Notes under the pieces: generated by a model | The model's database searches: none | The model's input: only the letters and a program-made list of their open reading frames with translations | What the model was told of the DNA's origin: nothing | Origin: an uncultured Fodinibius sp. | GTDB lineage: Bacteria; Bacteroidota; Rhodothermia; Balneolales; Balneolaceae | Assembly (NCBI GenBank): GCA_913056235.1 | Contig: CAJXMW010000001.1 | Location: 496,001 to 560,000 of the forward strand | Direction of reading: 5' to 3' | DNA length: 64,000 nt | Part shown: piece after piece, positions 44,743-55,193 of the stretch | How positions within the stretch are numbered: the stretch's first letter is position 1 | Layout: every line of letters starts with the position of its first letter | Made by a program: the position numbers and the translations under genes

Positions 44743-45183
44743 CTACTTATCCGTTTTCCGAGCTTTCGAAATTCTGGTTCTGTAATTCGAGTGGCAATCC
44801 ACACAGCCCTGTTGCACGATACGGTAGTGACGCAACACCTGCTGCATATTCTCCTGCAGCGCAGCCATTCGTATCGAATCGGCGTGGTGATGCACCGTCA
44901 TATCAAAATCTACAAACGTTTTCATTTCTTCCCCCAGCGTTTTTTTGATAATCTGTTTGTCTTCCTGGGTCATTTTGGGATGATCAGAAATGCCACCGGC
45001 GCCCTCGGCTATCATCTCATAATTCTCGGTAAATATGCCCTGATCTACCGTTTGCATATCGGCCAGCAGCATCCGCATCATCGGAATCAGCGGCTGTGTT
45101 TCCGGCTGCTGACGTTGCGAAAATCCAAAAAACGTTGCACCTGTAACTAACATTATTGTCGCAATTACAATCCCGTTTTTCAT
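44743..45183 (-). CDS. exported c-type cytochrome
   Basis: ATG 45183, one base after the upstream stop, gives 146 residues; a TTG at 45192 is in frame but less likely. A signal peptide is followed by a helical domain and a single heme c site, CVDCH, close to the C-terminus, the arrangement of cytochrome c556/c'-like four-helix bundles. HHHADS in the third helix may be a second metal contact. As such proteins can bind nitric oxide, the operon context fits NO chemistry. Confidence 0.85.
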   Translation of the reverse strand: MKNGIVIATIMLVTGATFFGFSQRQQPETQPLIPMMRMLLADMQTVDQGIFTENYEMIAEGAGGISDHPKMTQEDKQIIKKTLGEEMKTFVDFDMTVHHHADSIRMAALQENMQQVLRHYRIVQQGCVDCHSNYRTRISKARKTDK

Positions 45184-45184
45184 C

Positions 45185-45379
45185 TCATTCAAGGTTTTGG
45201 ATTAGCTTTTCCATGTCTAGCGATTGGATGGCACTTACAGCTGCTTCCATAGCGCCTTCAGCACAAAGCCCGCTCATTGATGCATCGCGAAATCCATCCC
45301 TGGCAGCATTGATGCTGGCTTGCCGAATCGATTCTGCCATCTCCATGTTATCTTGGGCCGGGTTACTTGTGTTGTCCAT
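45185..45379 (-). CDS. small helical protein of unknown function
   Basis: ATG 45379, four bases after the globin stop, gives 64 residues: MDNTSNPAQDN, then SIRQASINAARDGF and DASMSGLCAEGAMEAAVSAI. The SGLCxEGAxE segment is a recurring motif of small proteins beside bacterial globins. The 183-residue frame to 45736 runs antiparallel in another frame through the globin and is rejected. Confidence 0.7.
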   Translation of the reverse strand: MDNTSNPAQDNMEMAESIRQASINAARDGFRDASMSGLCAEGAMEAAVSAIQSLDMEKLIQNLE

Positions 45380-45383
45380 GCCT

Positions 45384-45764
45384 TTACTGATTATTTTCGA
45401 ATTCGCCATCCATCTCCATACGCACCGAAAATGACGAGGCAATTTTGCCCGCCATCTCCTTGGCATATTCTGCTTTTTCTCCTTCGAAATGCTGGTCAAC
45501 TGTATCCACAAACAGCTTGTACCAACGCTCAAAATCCATCTTCTCGATCGGCAGTGACACGTGCTGGCGGTAGGGACGTCCCTCGTATCGCTGCGTACGA
45601 AACAACACGTTTGACCAGAAATTAACCATGTTCGGCAGGTGCTTATCCCAATCCACCTCGGCAACATCATTAAAGATATAGCCAAGACGCTCGTGCTCTT
45701 GGACTCGATCGTAGAAAGCGTGAACCAGCGTTTCAATATCGTTGTCGTTTCGAATATCCTGCAT
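45384..45764 (-). CDS. group III truncated hemoglobin
   Basis: ATG 45764 overlaps the TAA of the upstream gene by one base (TAATG). The 126-residue protein has the group III pattern: FYDRVQEHERLGYIFND, WDKHLPNMVNFWSNVLF, then FERWYKLFVDTVDQHFEG with the proximal His. Group III globins bind O2 or NO and are often linked to NO detoxification or reduction in microaerobic bacteria. Confidence 0.92.
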   Translation of the reverse strand: MQDIRNDNDIETLVHAFYDRVQEHERLGYIFNDVAEVDWDKHLPNMVNFWSNVLFRTQRYEGRPYRQHVSLPIEKMDFERWYKLFVDTVDQHFEGEKAEYAKEMAGKIASSFSVRMEMDGEFENNQ

Positions 45765-47017
45765 TATACTTTTTTCTTTTGTGATATTGTAATTGCAACC
45801 CATTGCGTGCCCACAGCCAGTGGGGGTAGTAAGGCCGCGACCACAAGTGCCTGGTATATCCACGTGCCGCCCCAGTTCGCGGGCCAAAAAGCAGTAGGCA
45901 ACACAAGACTAAGCAACACTACAAAAACGGATATGACAATGGCATAAAAATAGCTGTCTGTAATCCCAGACCCACTTTGTAGCCAGGCAGTCATTGTTAG
46001 CGTCAAGGCTCCCAGCAGTAGAACGTGCAGGTAAAAAATACGGAGCGCGTGATCAGACAGCCAGAATGAGGACGGCACGATCGAGGCGAAGAGCTGCATC
46101 ACCGCCTTAAATGCCAGCAGGCCCACTGCCCAACCCCATAACTTGTGCTTCCAGTTGCCTGATGAAATAAAGGTGTAGCTTACACCCAATAACCCAACGG
46201 CAGCTAATCCCCCGCCCAAACGCGCGACCATAAGCAACATCGGTGAAAGTAGCGACTCTGATATGCCATAGGGAAACGTGAGTGGTGCTCCAATCGCGAT
46301 GCAGCCGAGCCAGAAATTAGGCGTCAATTCCCAATCTTCTGATGCAGGTCGGAGCTTCATCACCAGAATAGCCAACAGCACCAGTACTACCCATCCCTCC
46401 GTAAAGGTGGCCAGGAAAAAATGTGTCAAGCTCTTCACAAAAAGATGGTTGTCGGGATCCACAGCCTGTATTATAGCAACGCCCCAGGCCCCCAGCGAAC
46501 AGATCAGCAGCATCACCAGCGCGCCGTCGAACCAGAGCTGTGAAGCATCCGCATCCAACAAATCGCGCACCTTCCGATATCCCCAAAGAAAGCCATACCA
46601 ACAGATCATCACCACTCCCGACAAGATCACTGACAAGGGCAGTGAGACGGATCCCATTTCGACGGGTCGGTATCCATAAAACAAAAAGAAGGGGTAGGCC
46701 AGAACGCCAGCGGCTAGTGCTCCGGCCAGAGAGTACTTCATCAAATCGATACCTCTGCGCTTTTGACCCTCCTTACTAACTATATAGTTAATCAATATAA
46801 CCATTGGGAAGGGTACGGCCCATCCGAAGAACATCAGGTGGGAGTGGGCATGGCGTATGTTATCTAGCGCCAGTCCCAGCGGTGTGGACAACCACCCGAC
46901 CATCCCCAGTCGATACAGGAAACCCGTCAGAGCTGCAATAATAAAGCAACCCAGCGAAATCTTCCAAAGTAGGGGATTCATCCGGGTAGGTTGTTGTGTT
47001 GGAGCTGTTCTATCCAT
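45764..47017 (-). CDS. polytopic membrane protein, NnrS/heme-copper-like
   Basis: The 417-residue protein has about 12 membrane helices. NIRHAHSHLMFFGWAVPFP near residue 48 carries three His close together before a GW motif, as in NnrS and subunit I-like proteins; HALRIFYLHVLLLGALTL near 330 gives further His. It heads the seven-gene operon and overlaps the globin start. It may bind heme or copper and act in NO or nitrogen-oxide metabolism; the ligand set for a proton-pumping oxidase is incomplete. Confidence 0.78.
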   Translation of the reverse strand: MDRTAPTQQPTRMNPLLWKISLGCFIIAALTGFLYRLGMVGWLSTPLGLALDNIRHAHSHLMFFGWAVPFPMVILINYIVSKEGQKRRGIDLMKYSLAGALAAGVLAYPFFLFYGYRPVEMGSVSLPLSVILSGVVMICWYGFLWGYRKVRDLLDADASQLWFDGALVMLLICSLGAWGVAIIQAVDPDNHLFVKSLTHFFLATFTEGWVVLVLLAILVMKLRPASEDWELTPNFWLGCIAIGAPLTFPYGISESLLSPMLLMVARLGGGLAAVGLLGVSYTFISSGNWKHKLWGWAVGLLAFKAVMQLFASIVPSSFWLSDHALRIFYLHVLLLGALTLTMTAWLQSGSGITDSYFYAIVISVFVVLLSLVLPTAFWPANWGGTWIYQALVVAALLPPLAVGTQWVAITISQKKKV

Positions 47018-47089
47018 TCGGATTAAAAAATTGAACCTCTTGTAAATTCATGAACAGAAACCATAATGCTTTATAATGTGACGAGAATT

Positions 47090-49171
47090 TTATAGAGTCT
47101 CTAACTTCTCGGTCTGTTTATCTTCAGCGAGGGAGCCACGCACGTCCAAGGCATACGCCCCTTCCGGTAATACATACAGGGGATTGATCTCCAGTTCTTT
47201 TATTTCTGGAATATCGTTGGCTAACTGTGCCATCCGCATTAAATACGATATTACAGTTTCCCGGTCAGCCGGTGCTTGGTTTCGCCAGCCTTGAAGTTTT
47301 GTGCCGGCTCTGGTTTTATCGATCAGGTGTTCTGCCTGCATTCGATTCAGCGGAGCTATTCCAGAGGCTACATCTTTGAGTAATTCTACATCCGTACCAC
47401 CGCTGCCAAACAGTACCATCGGACCAAACTGCTCATCCTGCTTGATACCTAGGATCACCTCTTGTCCACCGGTAAACATTTTCTGAATTAACACGCCTTC
47501 CATGACTGCTCCGGCTTTGTTAGCAGATTCTTTTACTTCCTCCCACGCCATTTGTACTTGGTCATCATTCCGCAAGTCCAGTTTTACACCATCTACTTCC
47601 GTTTTGTGACTCACCGATTTGGAAATCAGTTTCAACACCACCGGAAAACCAATTTCTTTTGCAAATTTAAGCGCCTGCTCTGGCGTTTTTGCTTTCTTCT
47701 GCGGCGGCAGTAAAATGTCACATTCACTCAAAACATCTTCCCAGTCCTCCTGAGCCACCGCTCTTCGAATTCCCTTTTTATCAACATCCACTGATTCCGG
47801 GGGTGTATTTTGAGGGGTTTTCAGCCACTGTTTGCGATTCACCATCGCTGAAAGTACTGAGGCCACTCTCTCGGGAAAAGAGACGTTGGGAACCTTTCGC
47901 TTATGTAGAATATTGAGCGCCTCCCCAACCGAGGCCTTACCCATGATGGAAGCAATAACCGGTTTATCGTGCACTCCGGCTACTTCTCCCACTACTTCAG
48001 CCAAACTTGCCGGCAAAAACCAATCCTGCGGAGCCTGAATCACAACAACAGCATCAACGGTTTCATCGGTTAACAAGGCATCCAGCGCTACCGCGTAGGT
48101 GCCCGGACCCGATCCGGCCAGTACATCAACCGGATTACTGACACTGGCCGCTTTGGGCAATCGGGAGCGCAGGTATGATTTTGTACTATCAGTGAGCGTT
48201 GCTAATTCAAGTCCGGACTTTTCGAGGGCATCTACCGCCAGTATTGCCGGACCGCCGGCATTGGTCAGCACTCCCACTCTCTTTCCCCGAGGCAACGGCT
48301 GCCAAGCTAGGGCGCGAGCCCAGTCAAACATCTCCTCCATCGTATTGGCCTGTTGCACGCCACTTCGTTCAAATGCTGCTTCATATGCTTCGGCACTACC
48401 CGCCAGTGCTCCCGTATGAGACGCCACTGCCTTAGCACCACTTTCTCCTCGTCCACTCTTCAACGCCACTACCGGTTTATTCAGTGCAGCCTTTTTAGTT
48501 GCCTCCAGGAAGGCCTGCCCATCCGAAACGCCTTCAATATAGGCCGTAATCACCTTTGTTTCCCGATCTTCAGCCAGTGCTTCTATCATCTGTGTTTCAT
48601 TAACGTCAACCTGGTTTCCCAAGCTTACGATACGAGAAAAGCCGACACCGGCCCCGCGCGCCCAGTCTATTACGGAAGCTACCATCGCACCCGACTGCGA
48701 ACAAAATCCTATTTCCCCGGTCTCTGGCATGCCCGTGACGAAGGTCGTGTTTACCGGGGTATGCGTATCAATAGTGCCGATACAATTGGGGCCAATAACC
48801 CGCATATCCTGATCTTTCGCAATTTCCTTTAATTTTTCTTCAAGTGCTTTCCCTTCTTCGCCGGTTTCGCTGAAACCGCCGCTGATTATAATGGCATGCC
48901 GAATGCCGCGCGCCCCACACTCCCTGAGCATATCAGGCACCACTGGTGCAGGGACTACAATAACGGCTAGATCAACCGGATCGGGAACCTCGCTGACAGA
49001 AGGGTAACACGGCTCACCCAGAATTTCTGAGGCCGATTTGTTGACCGGATAGATCGCTCCGCTGTAACGAAACTCCTTGAGATTTCGAACTACACCGTAT
49101 CCCAGCTTGTGCGGATCTCGGGAAGCCCCAATGACAGCAACGCCCTTGGGTTTAAAAAAAGAATCCAGCAT
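47090..49171 (-). CDS. acetate--CoA ligase (ADP-forming), fused subunits
   Basis: The 693-residue protein has a CoA-binding domain (VAVIGASRDPHKLGYGVV), a succinyl-CoA-synthetase-like domain with the phospho-His loop ASHTGALAGS, and a C-terminal ATP-grasp domain (GFPVVLKLISKSVSHKTEVD, then LIQKMFTGGQEVILG). It converts acetyl-CoA, ADP and phosphate to acetate and ATP, or the reverse with other acyl groups. It lies 73 bases upstream of the seven-gene operon on the same strand. Confidence 0.93.
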   Translation of the reverse strand: MLDSFFKPKGVAVIGASRDPHKLGYGVVRNLKEFRYSGAIYPVNKSASEILGEPCYPSVSEVPDPVDLAVIVVPAPVVPDMLRECGARGIRHAIIISGGFSETGEEGKALEEKLKEIAKDQDMRVIGPNCIGTIDTHTPVNTTFVTGMPETGEIGFCSQSGAMVASVIDWARGAGVGFSRIVSLGNQVDVNETQMIEALAEDRETKVITAYIEGVSDGQAFLEATKKAALNKPVVALKSGRGESGAKAVASHTGALAGSAEAYEAAFERSGVQQANTMEEMFDWARALAWQPLPRGKRVGVLTNAGGPAILAVDALEKSGLELATLTDSTKSYLRSRLPKAASVSNPVDVLAGSGPGTYAVALDALLTDETVDAVVVIQAPQDWFLPASLAEVVGEVAGVHDKPVIASIMGKASVGEALNILHKRKVPNVSFPERVASVLSAMVNRKQWLKTPQNTPPESVDVDKKGIRRAVAQEDWEDVLSECDILLPPQKKAKTPEQALKFAKEIGFPVVLKLISKSVSHKTEVDGVKLDLRNDDQVQMAWEEVKESANKAGAVMEGVLIQKMFTGGQEVILGIKQDEQFGPMVLFGSGGTDVELLKDVASGIAPLNRMQAEHLIDKTRAGTKLQGWRNQAPADRETVISYLMRMAQLANDIPEIKELEINPLYVLPEGAYALDVRGSLAEDKQTEKLETL

Positions 49172-49287
49172 TATCCTGAACCATTTATATTTAAGACTAT
49201 TTTATCTTAAATTATCGCTAATTGCATGTTTTTCAAAATTAAATAACACATTTATTTAGACTTTACCTTTACAAAACGGACTTACTT

Positions 49288-50682
49288 ATGAAGCTTAATG
49301 AATTCCATACCGATACCATTATCGAACCTTTTCGAATTCGCTCGGTAGAGCCTATTCGCTTTACCACGATGGAAGAGCGCACTCAGCTGCTCAAGAAAGC
49401 ACACTATAATCCTTTTCTACTCAAGGGACGGGATGTGCTGATCGACCTCTTGACTGACAGCGGTACGGGTGCAATGTCATCCCAGCAGTGGTCTGGAATG
49501 ATTGCCAGTGATGAATCCTATGCCGGTTCGTCTTCCTTTTACCGGCTTGAGTCGGCTGTCAAAGATATAACCGGGTTCAAACACCTAATTCCAACGCACC
49601 AGGGACGAGCTGCAGAAAACATTCTCTTTACCACCATCGCCGGCAAAGGGGATGTCATCCCCAGCAATACACATTTTGATACTACTCGGGCCCACGTAGA
49701 ACATGCCGGAGCTGAAGCCCGTGATCTCGTCATCGAGGAGGGCAAACAGCCGCGTACCCAACATCCTTTCAAGGGAAATATGGACTTGGGCAAACTAGAA
49801 GAGACCATCAAAGAGGTGGGAAGCGACCGCATTCCCGTCATCATGATTACGGTTACCAACAATTCCGGGGGCGGTCAGCCGGTCAGCATGGAGAATATCC
49901 GGTCGGTTTCGGAAATTGCGCAAGAATACGGCATCCCGTTTTTTATTGATGCCTGTCGCTTTGCTGAAAATGCATGGTTTATCAAGAGCCGGGAAAAGGG
50001 TTTTGAAGAAAAATCAACTATTGATATCGCCCGCCAGATGTTCAGCTATGCGGATGGATGCACGATGAGTGCTAAAAAAGACGGCATGGCCAATATCGGT
50101 GGCTTTTTAGCTTTAAACAGTGATGAACTGGCTTCCGAGTGTCGTAACCTTGAAATTCTTACCGAGGGTTTTCCCACTTATGGAGGTATGGCCGGCTATG
50201 ATATGGAAGCTGTGGCCCGCGGGCTTTACGAGGCCCTGGACGAAGACTACCTGCGCTACCGTATTCGCTCTATTGCATATCTGGGGGATAAACTCACTGA
50301 GGCCGGAATACCTATCGTACAACCCACCGGCGGACATGCCGTCTATATCGATGCCAAAGAGATGCTTTCCCATATTCCACCCACACAATATCCGGCCTGG
50401 TCGTTTAATAATGCGTTGTACCTGCTGGGCGGCATTCGCGGCGTGGAAATCGGAACCGTCATGTTTGGTAAACAACCCGACGGGACAGAAAAAGCTGCAA
50501 GTATGGAACTGGTTCGCCTGGCGTTTCCGCGTAGAGTTTATACCCAAAGCCATGTCGATTATTTAGCAGAGGTAATTATTAATGCCTATAAACAGCGTAA
50601 GAAATTGCGGGGCTATAAGATCGTAGACGGCCCTGATGTACTACGACACTTTTCTGCTAAATTGGAACCAATCGAAGACTAG
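49288..50682 (+). CDS. tnaA: tryptophanase
   Basis: The 464-residue beta-eliminating lyase has the PLP lysine in MSAKKDGMANIGG and the tryptophanase-type markers FDTT (THFDTTRAH), IRGVEIGTVM and the C-terminal LRHFSAKL, whose His matches the TNase active-site His. Tyrosine phenol-lyases have Phe here. It would cleave tryptophan to indole, pyruvate and ammonia. It is convergent with the tyrosine phenol-lyase at 51001. No tnaC-like leader or tnaB permease is adjacent. Confidence 0.88.
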   Translation: MKLNEFHTDTIIEPFRIRSVEPIRFTTMEERTQLLKKAHYNPFLLKGRDVLIDLLTDSGTGAMSSQQWSGMIASDESYAGSSSFYRLESAVKDITGFKHLIPTHQGRAAENILFTTIAGKGDVIPSNTHFDTTRAHVEHAGAEARDLVIEEGKQPRTQHPFKGNMDLGKLEETIKEVGSDRIPVIMITVTNNSGGGQPVSMENIRSVSEIAQEYGIPFFIDACRFAENAWFIKSREKGFEEKSTIDIARQMFSYADGCTMSAKKDGMANIGGFLALNSDELASECRNLEILTEGFPTYGGMAGYDMEAVARGLYEALDEDYLRYRIRSIAYLGDKLTEAGIPIVQPTGGHAVYIDAKEMLSHIPPTQYPAWSFNNALYLLGGIRGVEIGTVMFGKQPDGTEKAASMELVRLAFPRRVYTQSHVDYLAEVIINAYKQRKKLRGYKIVDGPDVLRHFSAKLEPIED

Positions 50683-50734
50683 GCTAACTCAATTATCTGT
50701 GTTTGGGGAGCTCGTTCTAGAGGGGCAAAAATAG

Positions 50735-50765
50735 AAAAGGCCTTGCGGTTGCAAGGCTCTTTTTT
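50735..50765 (+). terminator. terminator of tnaA
   Basis: GCCTTGC (50740-50746) pairs with GCAAGGC (50751-50757), with flanking A and T runs (AAAA before, TCTTTTTT after). It lies about 55 bases past the tnaA stop. Confidence 0.88.
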
Positions 50766-50953
50766 GATCAACTGTTTATAACATACGATGATTACCCTAT
50801 ACAGAACAAGTATTTTTACTATTTGGGTACTAATATATAACTAACCTGTAACTAACAGTAAATAAGATGTAGCTAACAGAATACTGATATAGATTTTTTT
50901 AAACTAGAAATTCTAAAAGTTGTAGCTGAAATATACTTTTTTGTGCTTTTTTT

Positions 50954-50982
50954 CTCGTTCCGCACCAGAGGGACGGAACGAG
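50954..50982. other. stem-loop between convergent lyase genes
   Basis: CTCGTTCCG (50954-50962) and CGGAACGAG (50974-50982) are perfect 9-base arms, 19 bases past the tpl stop on the minus strand. No T tract follows on that strand, so it may stabilise the tpl mRNA end. The rest of 50766-50953 holds nothing recognised. Confidence 0.6.
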
Positions 50983-51000
50983 ATTTGGTAATTTATTGAA

Positions 51001-52401
<1,401 letters not shown>

Positions 52402-52432
52402 TTAGGTTTATACTGAATATTTAGATCTGATT

Positions 52433-54256
52433 TTATGTAGTTGCCGAGGCGCACTGCGCTTCTTTGAATTGCGAATACAATGCCTGCAGACGCTCTTTCT
52501 GCTCCTGCACTGTTGCGGGGATAGATTCTAGGTTTTCATCCTTATAAGTACTTGCTTCCGAAATCTCCAAGCAGTATGCCATACCATCCTCAAGGTTTTC
52601 TTTAAATTTGGTTAGCTTTTTCATGTCGGAAGCGGGATCATCGCTTTGCTCGATCAAATCCTTGACATAATCCACGTACAGCACAATCTCTTTGGCAAAC
52701 ATGTGGGGACGCTCGGATGGGACAAGCGATTCACCGCGACCATAAATATGGCCCACCATCTCCCTCAGGGTATATTCCTCATCAAACCAGGCGATATTGG
52801 GACCCGGACAGATCGATTGTGGCGCTCGGTGCTCGGCCAAGATGCCCAGGTCAATAAGCGCGCCATTGCCCAAGTGGTCACACAGACACGCTTTGTTGAG
52901 TACTTTTTCACGTTTTTGCTCTTTTTCCTCCTCAGCAAGATCGCTTTGGTTAATCTCATCCAATTTTAACAACTGGTACTGGTTTGAAGCCGTACAGATC
53001 GGGTTTTCAGTAAACTCGGTGTTGGCTTCCAGAAATCCCTTAGGGCAGGGAGAACCCGGCTTCCCTTTCTCAATTCGCTCTTGATGCCATTGCTCAGAGC
53101 CGGTGTTACGCACGTTGTTAAAGGGTACTCCCAGCGGCGATACATCACTTAGATACAAATCCTCTTCGGTGGCATTTTCAAGCAGATCGCGTGTGGTTTT
53201 GTCTACGGTCGTTGCTTCCGGCACCAGCAAAAAAGGACTTCCCCAGCCGGTGGCGTCCATATTAAATTCATTAAGCAGACGTTTGGCCTCACCACTCGTG
53301 CCAATACCGCCCTGCACGGTCAAACGAGGCTCCGTGACCTCCCACTCCGATGAAAAACCATCAGCCTCATTTTTATAGTATTTCTCAATGAGTGGCTGGA
53401 TGGCCGATGTCAGTCGCTCACGGTTTTCAGCAAATTCCTTGAGCAGCGAAGGCAGCAGGTACCCATCCGAGGCAAAGGCGTGTCCGCCACAGTTTAATCC
53501 CGATTCAATACGGTATTCAAAAACCTCAAGTCCCTTTTTCGCCAAGTACTTGCCCTGTATCAGTGCCGACCTAAAATCGCTGACCTTCAGGATGATTTTC
53601 TTCTTGATCTTACCCTTGGCGTCCCGATAGAAATCCTTGAACTCGCTGATATAATTATAAAGTCGCGGGTTAAATCCGGCCGACAAGATAAGACTAGAGG
53701 AAAGATTACTTTTGGCGTATCCTCGCAGAGCGGCGCTGGCATCACTGAACTCAGCACTCATAGGCGTACCGTTTTTCTCATAGTTCATACCGTCCACCTT
53801 GGCCATAATGTTTACATCCACGGAGCCGGGACGCATTAGTCGCGACAATTCACAAGACAAGGAATCCCGCTGTGGACCTTCATCCGACCCCATTAACCGA
53901 TTATACATCTGTTTCAGCTTACTTTCACCGGGCAACAGTTCAAAATACTTGGCTTTTTCGTTGTCCTCGAAAAACGGCTGGCTTTTAATTGCCTCAAACT
54001 GTCTCTTCACAATCTCATGCACAAGGTTCAAATAAGCCGTAATCCGTTTGGCCCGCCCATCTTCGGCGCTTCGCGGGATATTATCATAGGGCAGGTCAAA
54101 CTTTTTGCAATAGTGTTTGCGGATACGTTCTACCAGCAGGTCATCCACGATTGAAATCACCGAATTGATGCCGTAGGGTCCAACGCGAATGGGGGAGTCG
54201 ATAGAGTGACCAGTTCCCATGACGGGAATGGAAAATGTGTGGGGAGAATGGGACAT
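52433..54256 (-). CDS. conserved protein of unknown function, TIM-barrel-like, Cys-rich C-terminal region
   Basis: ATG 54256 gives 607 residues. The N-terminal VMGTGHSIDSPIRVGPYGIN, the middle LKVSDFRSALIQGKYLAKKG and GLNCGGHAF, and TVQGGIGTSGEAKRLL resemble strands and phosphate loops of FMN-type TIM barrels (nitronate monooxygenase-like), but no close family is recognised. A later region has Cys in GSPCPKGF, PICTAS, KACLCDHLGNGALIDLG and SICPGPNIAWF, which could bind a metal or cluster. It precedes tpl by 41 bases and follows RIC/ScdA. Confidence 0.8.
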   Translation of the reverse strand: MSHSPHTFSIPVMGTGHSIDSPIRVGPYGINSVISIVDDLLVERIRKHYCKKFDLPYDNIPRSAEDGRAKRITAYLNLVHEIVKRQFEAIKSQPFFEDNEKAKYFELLPGESKLKQMYNRLMGSDEGPQRDSLSCELSRLMRPGSVDVNIMAKVDGMNYEKNGTPMSAEFSDASAALRGYAKSNLSSSLILSAGFNPRLYNYISEFKDFYRDAKGKIKKKIILKVSDFRSALIQGKYLAKKGLEVFEYRIESGLNCGGHAFASDGYLLPSLLKEFAENRERLTSAIQPLIEKYYKNEADGFSSEWEVTEPRLTVQGGIGTSGEAKRLLNEFNMDATGWGSPFLLVPEATTVDKTTRDLLENATEEDLYLSDVSPLGVPFNNVRNTGSEQWHQERIEKGKPGSPCPKGFLEANTEFTENPICTASNQYQLLKLDEINQSDLAEEEKEQKREKVLNKACLCDHLGNGALIDLGILAEHRAPQSICPGPNIAWFDEEYTLREMVGHIYGRGESLVPSERPHMFAKEIVLYVDYVKDLIEQSDDPASDMKKLTKFKENLEDGMAYCLEISEASTYKDENLESIPATVQEQKERLQALYSQFKEAQCASATT

Positions 54257-54298
54257 AGAGTTACAGTACTTAGTTTGAAAAGAAAAATTATGCATCCA

Positions 54299-54342
54299 CG
54301 CAATACCTACTACGCAAGAAATAATGCGTAATTCGTATTGCG
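54299..54342. promoter_or_regulatory. nested perfect inverted repeats
   Basis: CGCAATAC (54299-54306) pairs with GTATTGCG (54335-54342), and inside it TACGCA (54311-54316) pairs with TGCGTA (54325-54330), symmetric about the same centre. It lies 43 bases upstream of ATG 54256 and just past the stop of the RIC gene. It could be an operator, a terminator or an mRNA hairpin. Confidence 0.55.
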
Positions 54343-54359
54343 TTGAAAGCGTGAAATCA

Positions 54360-55082
54360 TCAATTTAGTCGGTTTTCCAGCTCAAGTGCTTTTGGGAACA
54401 GGATGTTATTTTCCAGGTGCACGTGCTTGTGCAGGTCATCCTGGAACCCCTCCAGATTTTGGAACAGCACCCGATAGGTTGCGCAGGCGTCCTCGGGCGG
54501 CGTAAAGTTGTTGGTCCATTTTTGGATCTTAGCCATCGCTTCACCCGCCTCATCGTGCTCTTCTTCCATCATCTCCACAGGATCTTCCACACTACCGAAA
54601 TCAGGTTCTTTTTCCATTTTTTCTCCAGTCTGATCAATCCTAACCAGCTCTTTTATATAGGGGAATAGCATCTGCTCTTCTTTCTCCAGGTGGTCCAACA
54701 ACTCGTCTTTCAGCATCAGGAACTCATCCAGTATTTCATTGAGTTCTTCGTGGCGACTCCCGTGCACCTTTGCCACTTTCTTGGCATAAGTTTCAATTTC
54801 CGGAAGCTTGGATCGCACAAACCGATGATGTCGCTGCTCGATATAGTCGATAAGCAACTCGGGTGACCATTCTTTGTAATTGTGGCTGTCATCACCTTCC
54901 GTAGTTACCGCTTCGAGCTCATCCAGTAACGTATTCAAGTTGATACCTTTTTGCTCGCAAGCCTCTGCCACCGGCTTTCCGCCGCCACAACAGAAGTCCA
55001 GACCAAATTTTTTAAATACACCGGCGGTGCGGTAATCTTCGGCTACAATTTCTCCAACTTTTTGTTCTTTGAATATTTCCAT
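54360..55082 (-). CDS. scdA: iron-sulfur cluster repair di-iron protein (RIC/ScdA/YtfE)
   Basis: The 240-residue protein has an N-terminal ScdA domain (TAGVFKKFGLDFCCGGGKPV with the CCGGG motif) and a hemerythrin-like domain with di-iron ligands in QRHHRFVRSKLP, HLEKEEQMLFP, EEHDEAGE and HKHVHLENNILFP. It repairs Fe-S clusters after nitric oxide or oxidative damage. Its place beside nitrogen-oxide genes fits. Upstream, TTGATCTTAAATAA at about 55128-55141 is a weak FNR-like half site. Confidence 0.94.
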   Translation of the reverse strand: MEIFKEQKVGEIVAEDYRTAGVFKKFGLDFCCGGGKPVAEACEQKGINLNTLLDELEAVTTEGDDSHNYKEWSPELLIDYIEQRHHRFVRSKLPEIETYAKKVAKVHGSRHEELNEILDEFLMLKDELLDHLEKEEQMLFPYIKELVRIDQTGEKMEKEPDFGSVEDPVEMMEEEHDEAGEAMAKIQKWTNNFTPPEDACATYRVLFQNLEGFQDDLHKHVHLENNILFPKALELENRLN

Positions 55083-55193
55083 AGTAATCTGCTTTGCTTG
55101 AATATATTATATTTAATAGTCTTTTGTCTTATTTAAGATCAATTTTCCCATTTTGATAACCCGGAGCATCATTGCCCCAGGCCACCTAAGTTA

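Noticed and set aside
45185-45736. 183-residue frame over the globin
   Set aside because: Most of it is an off-frame read of the globin gene; only the last 64 codons are a real gene.
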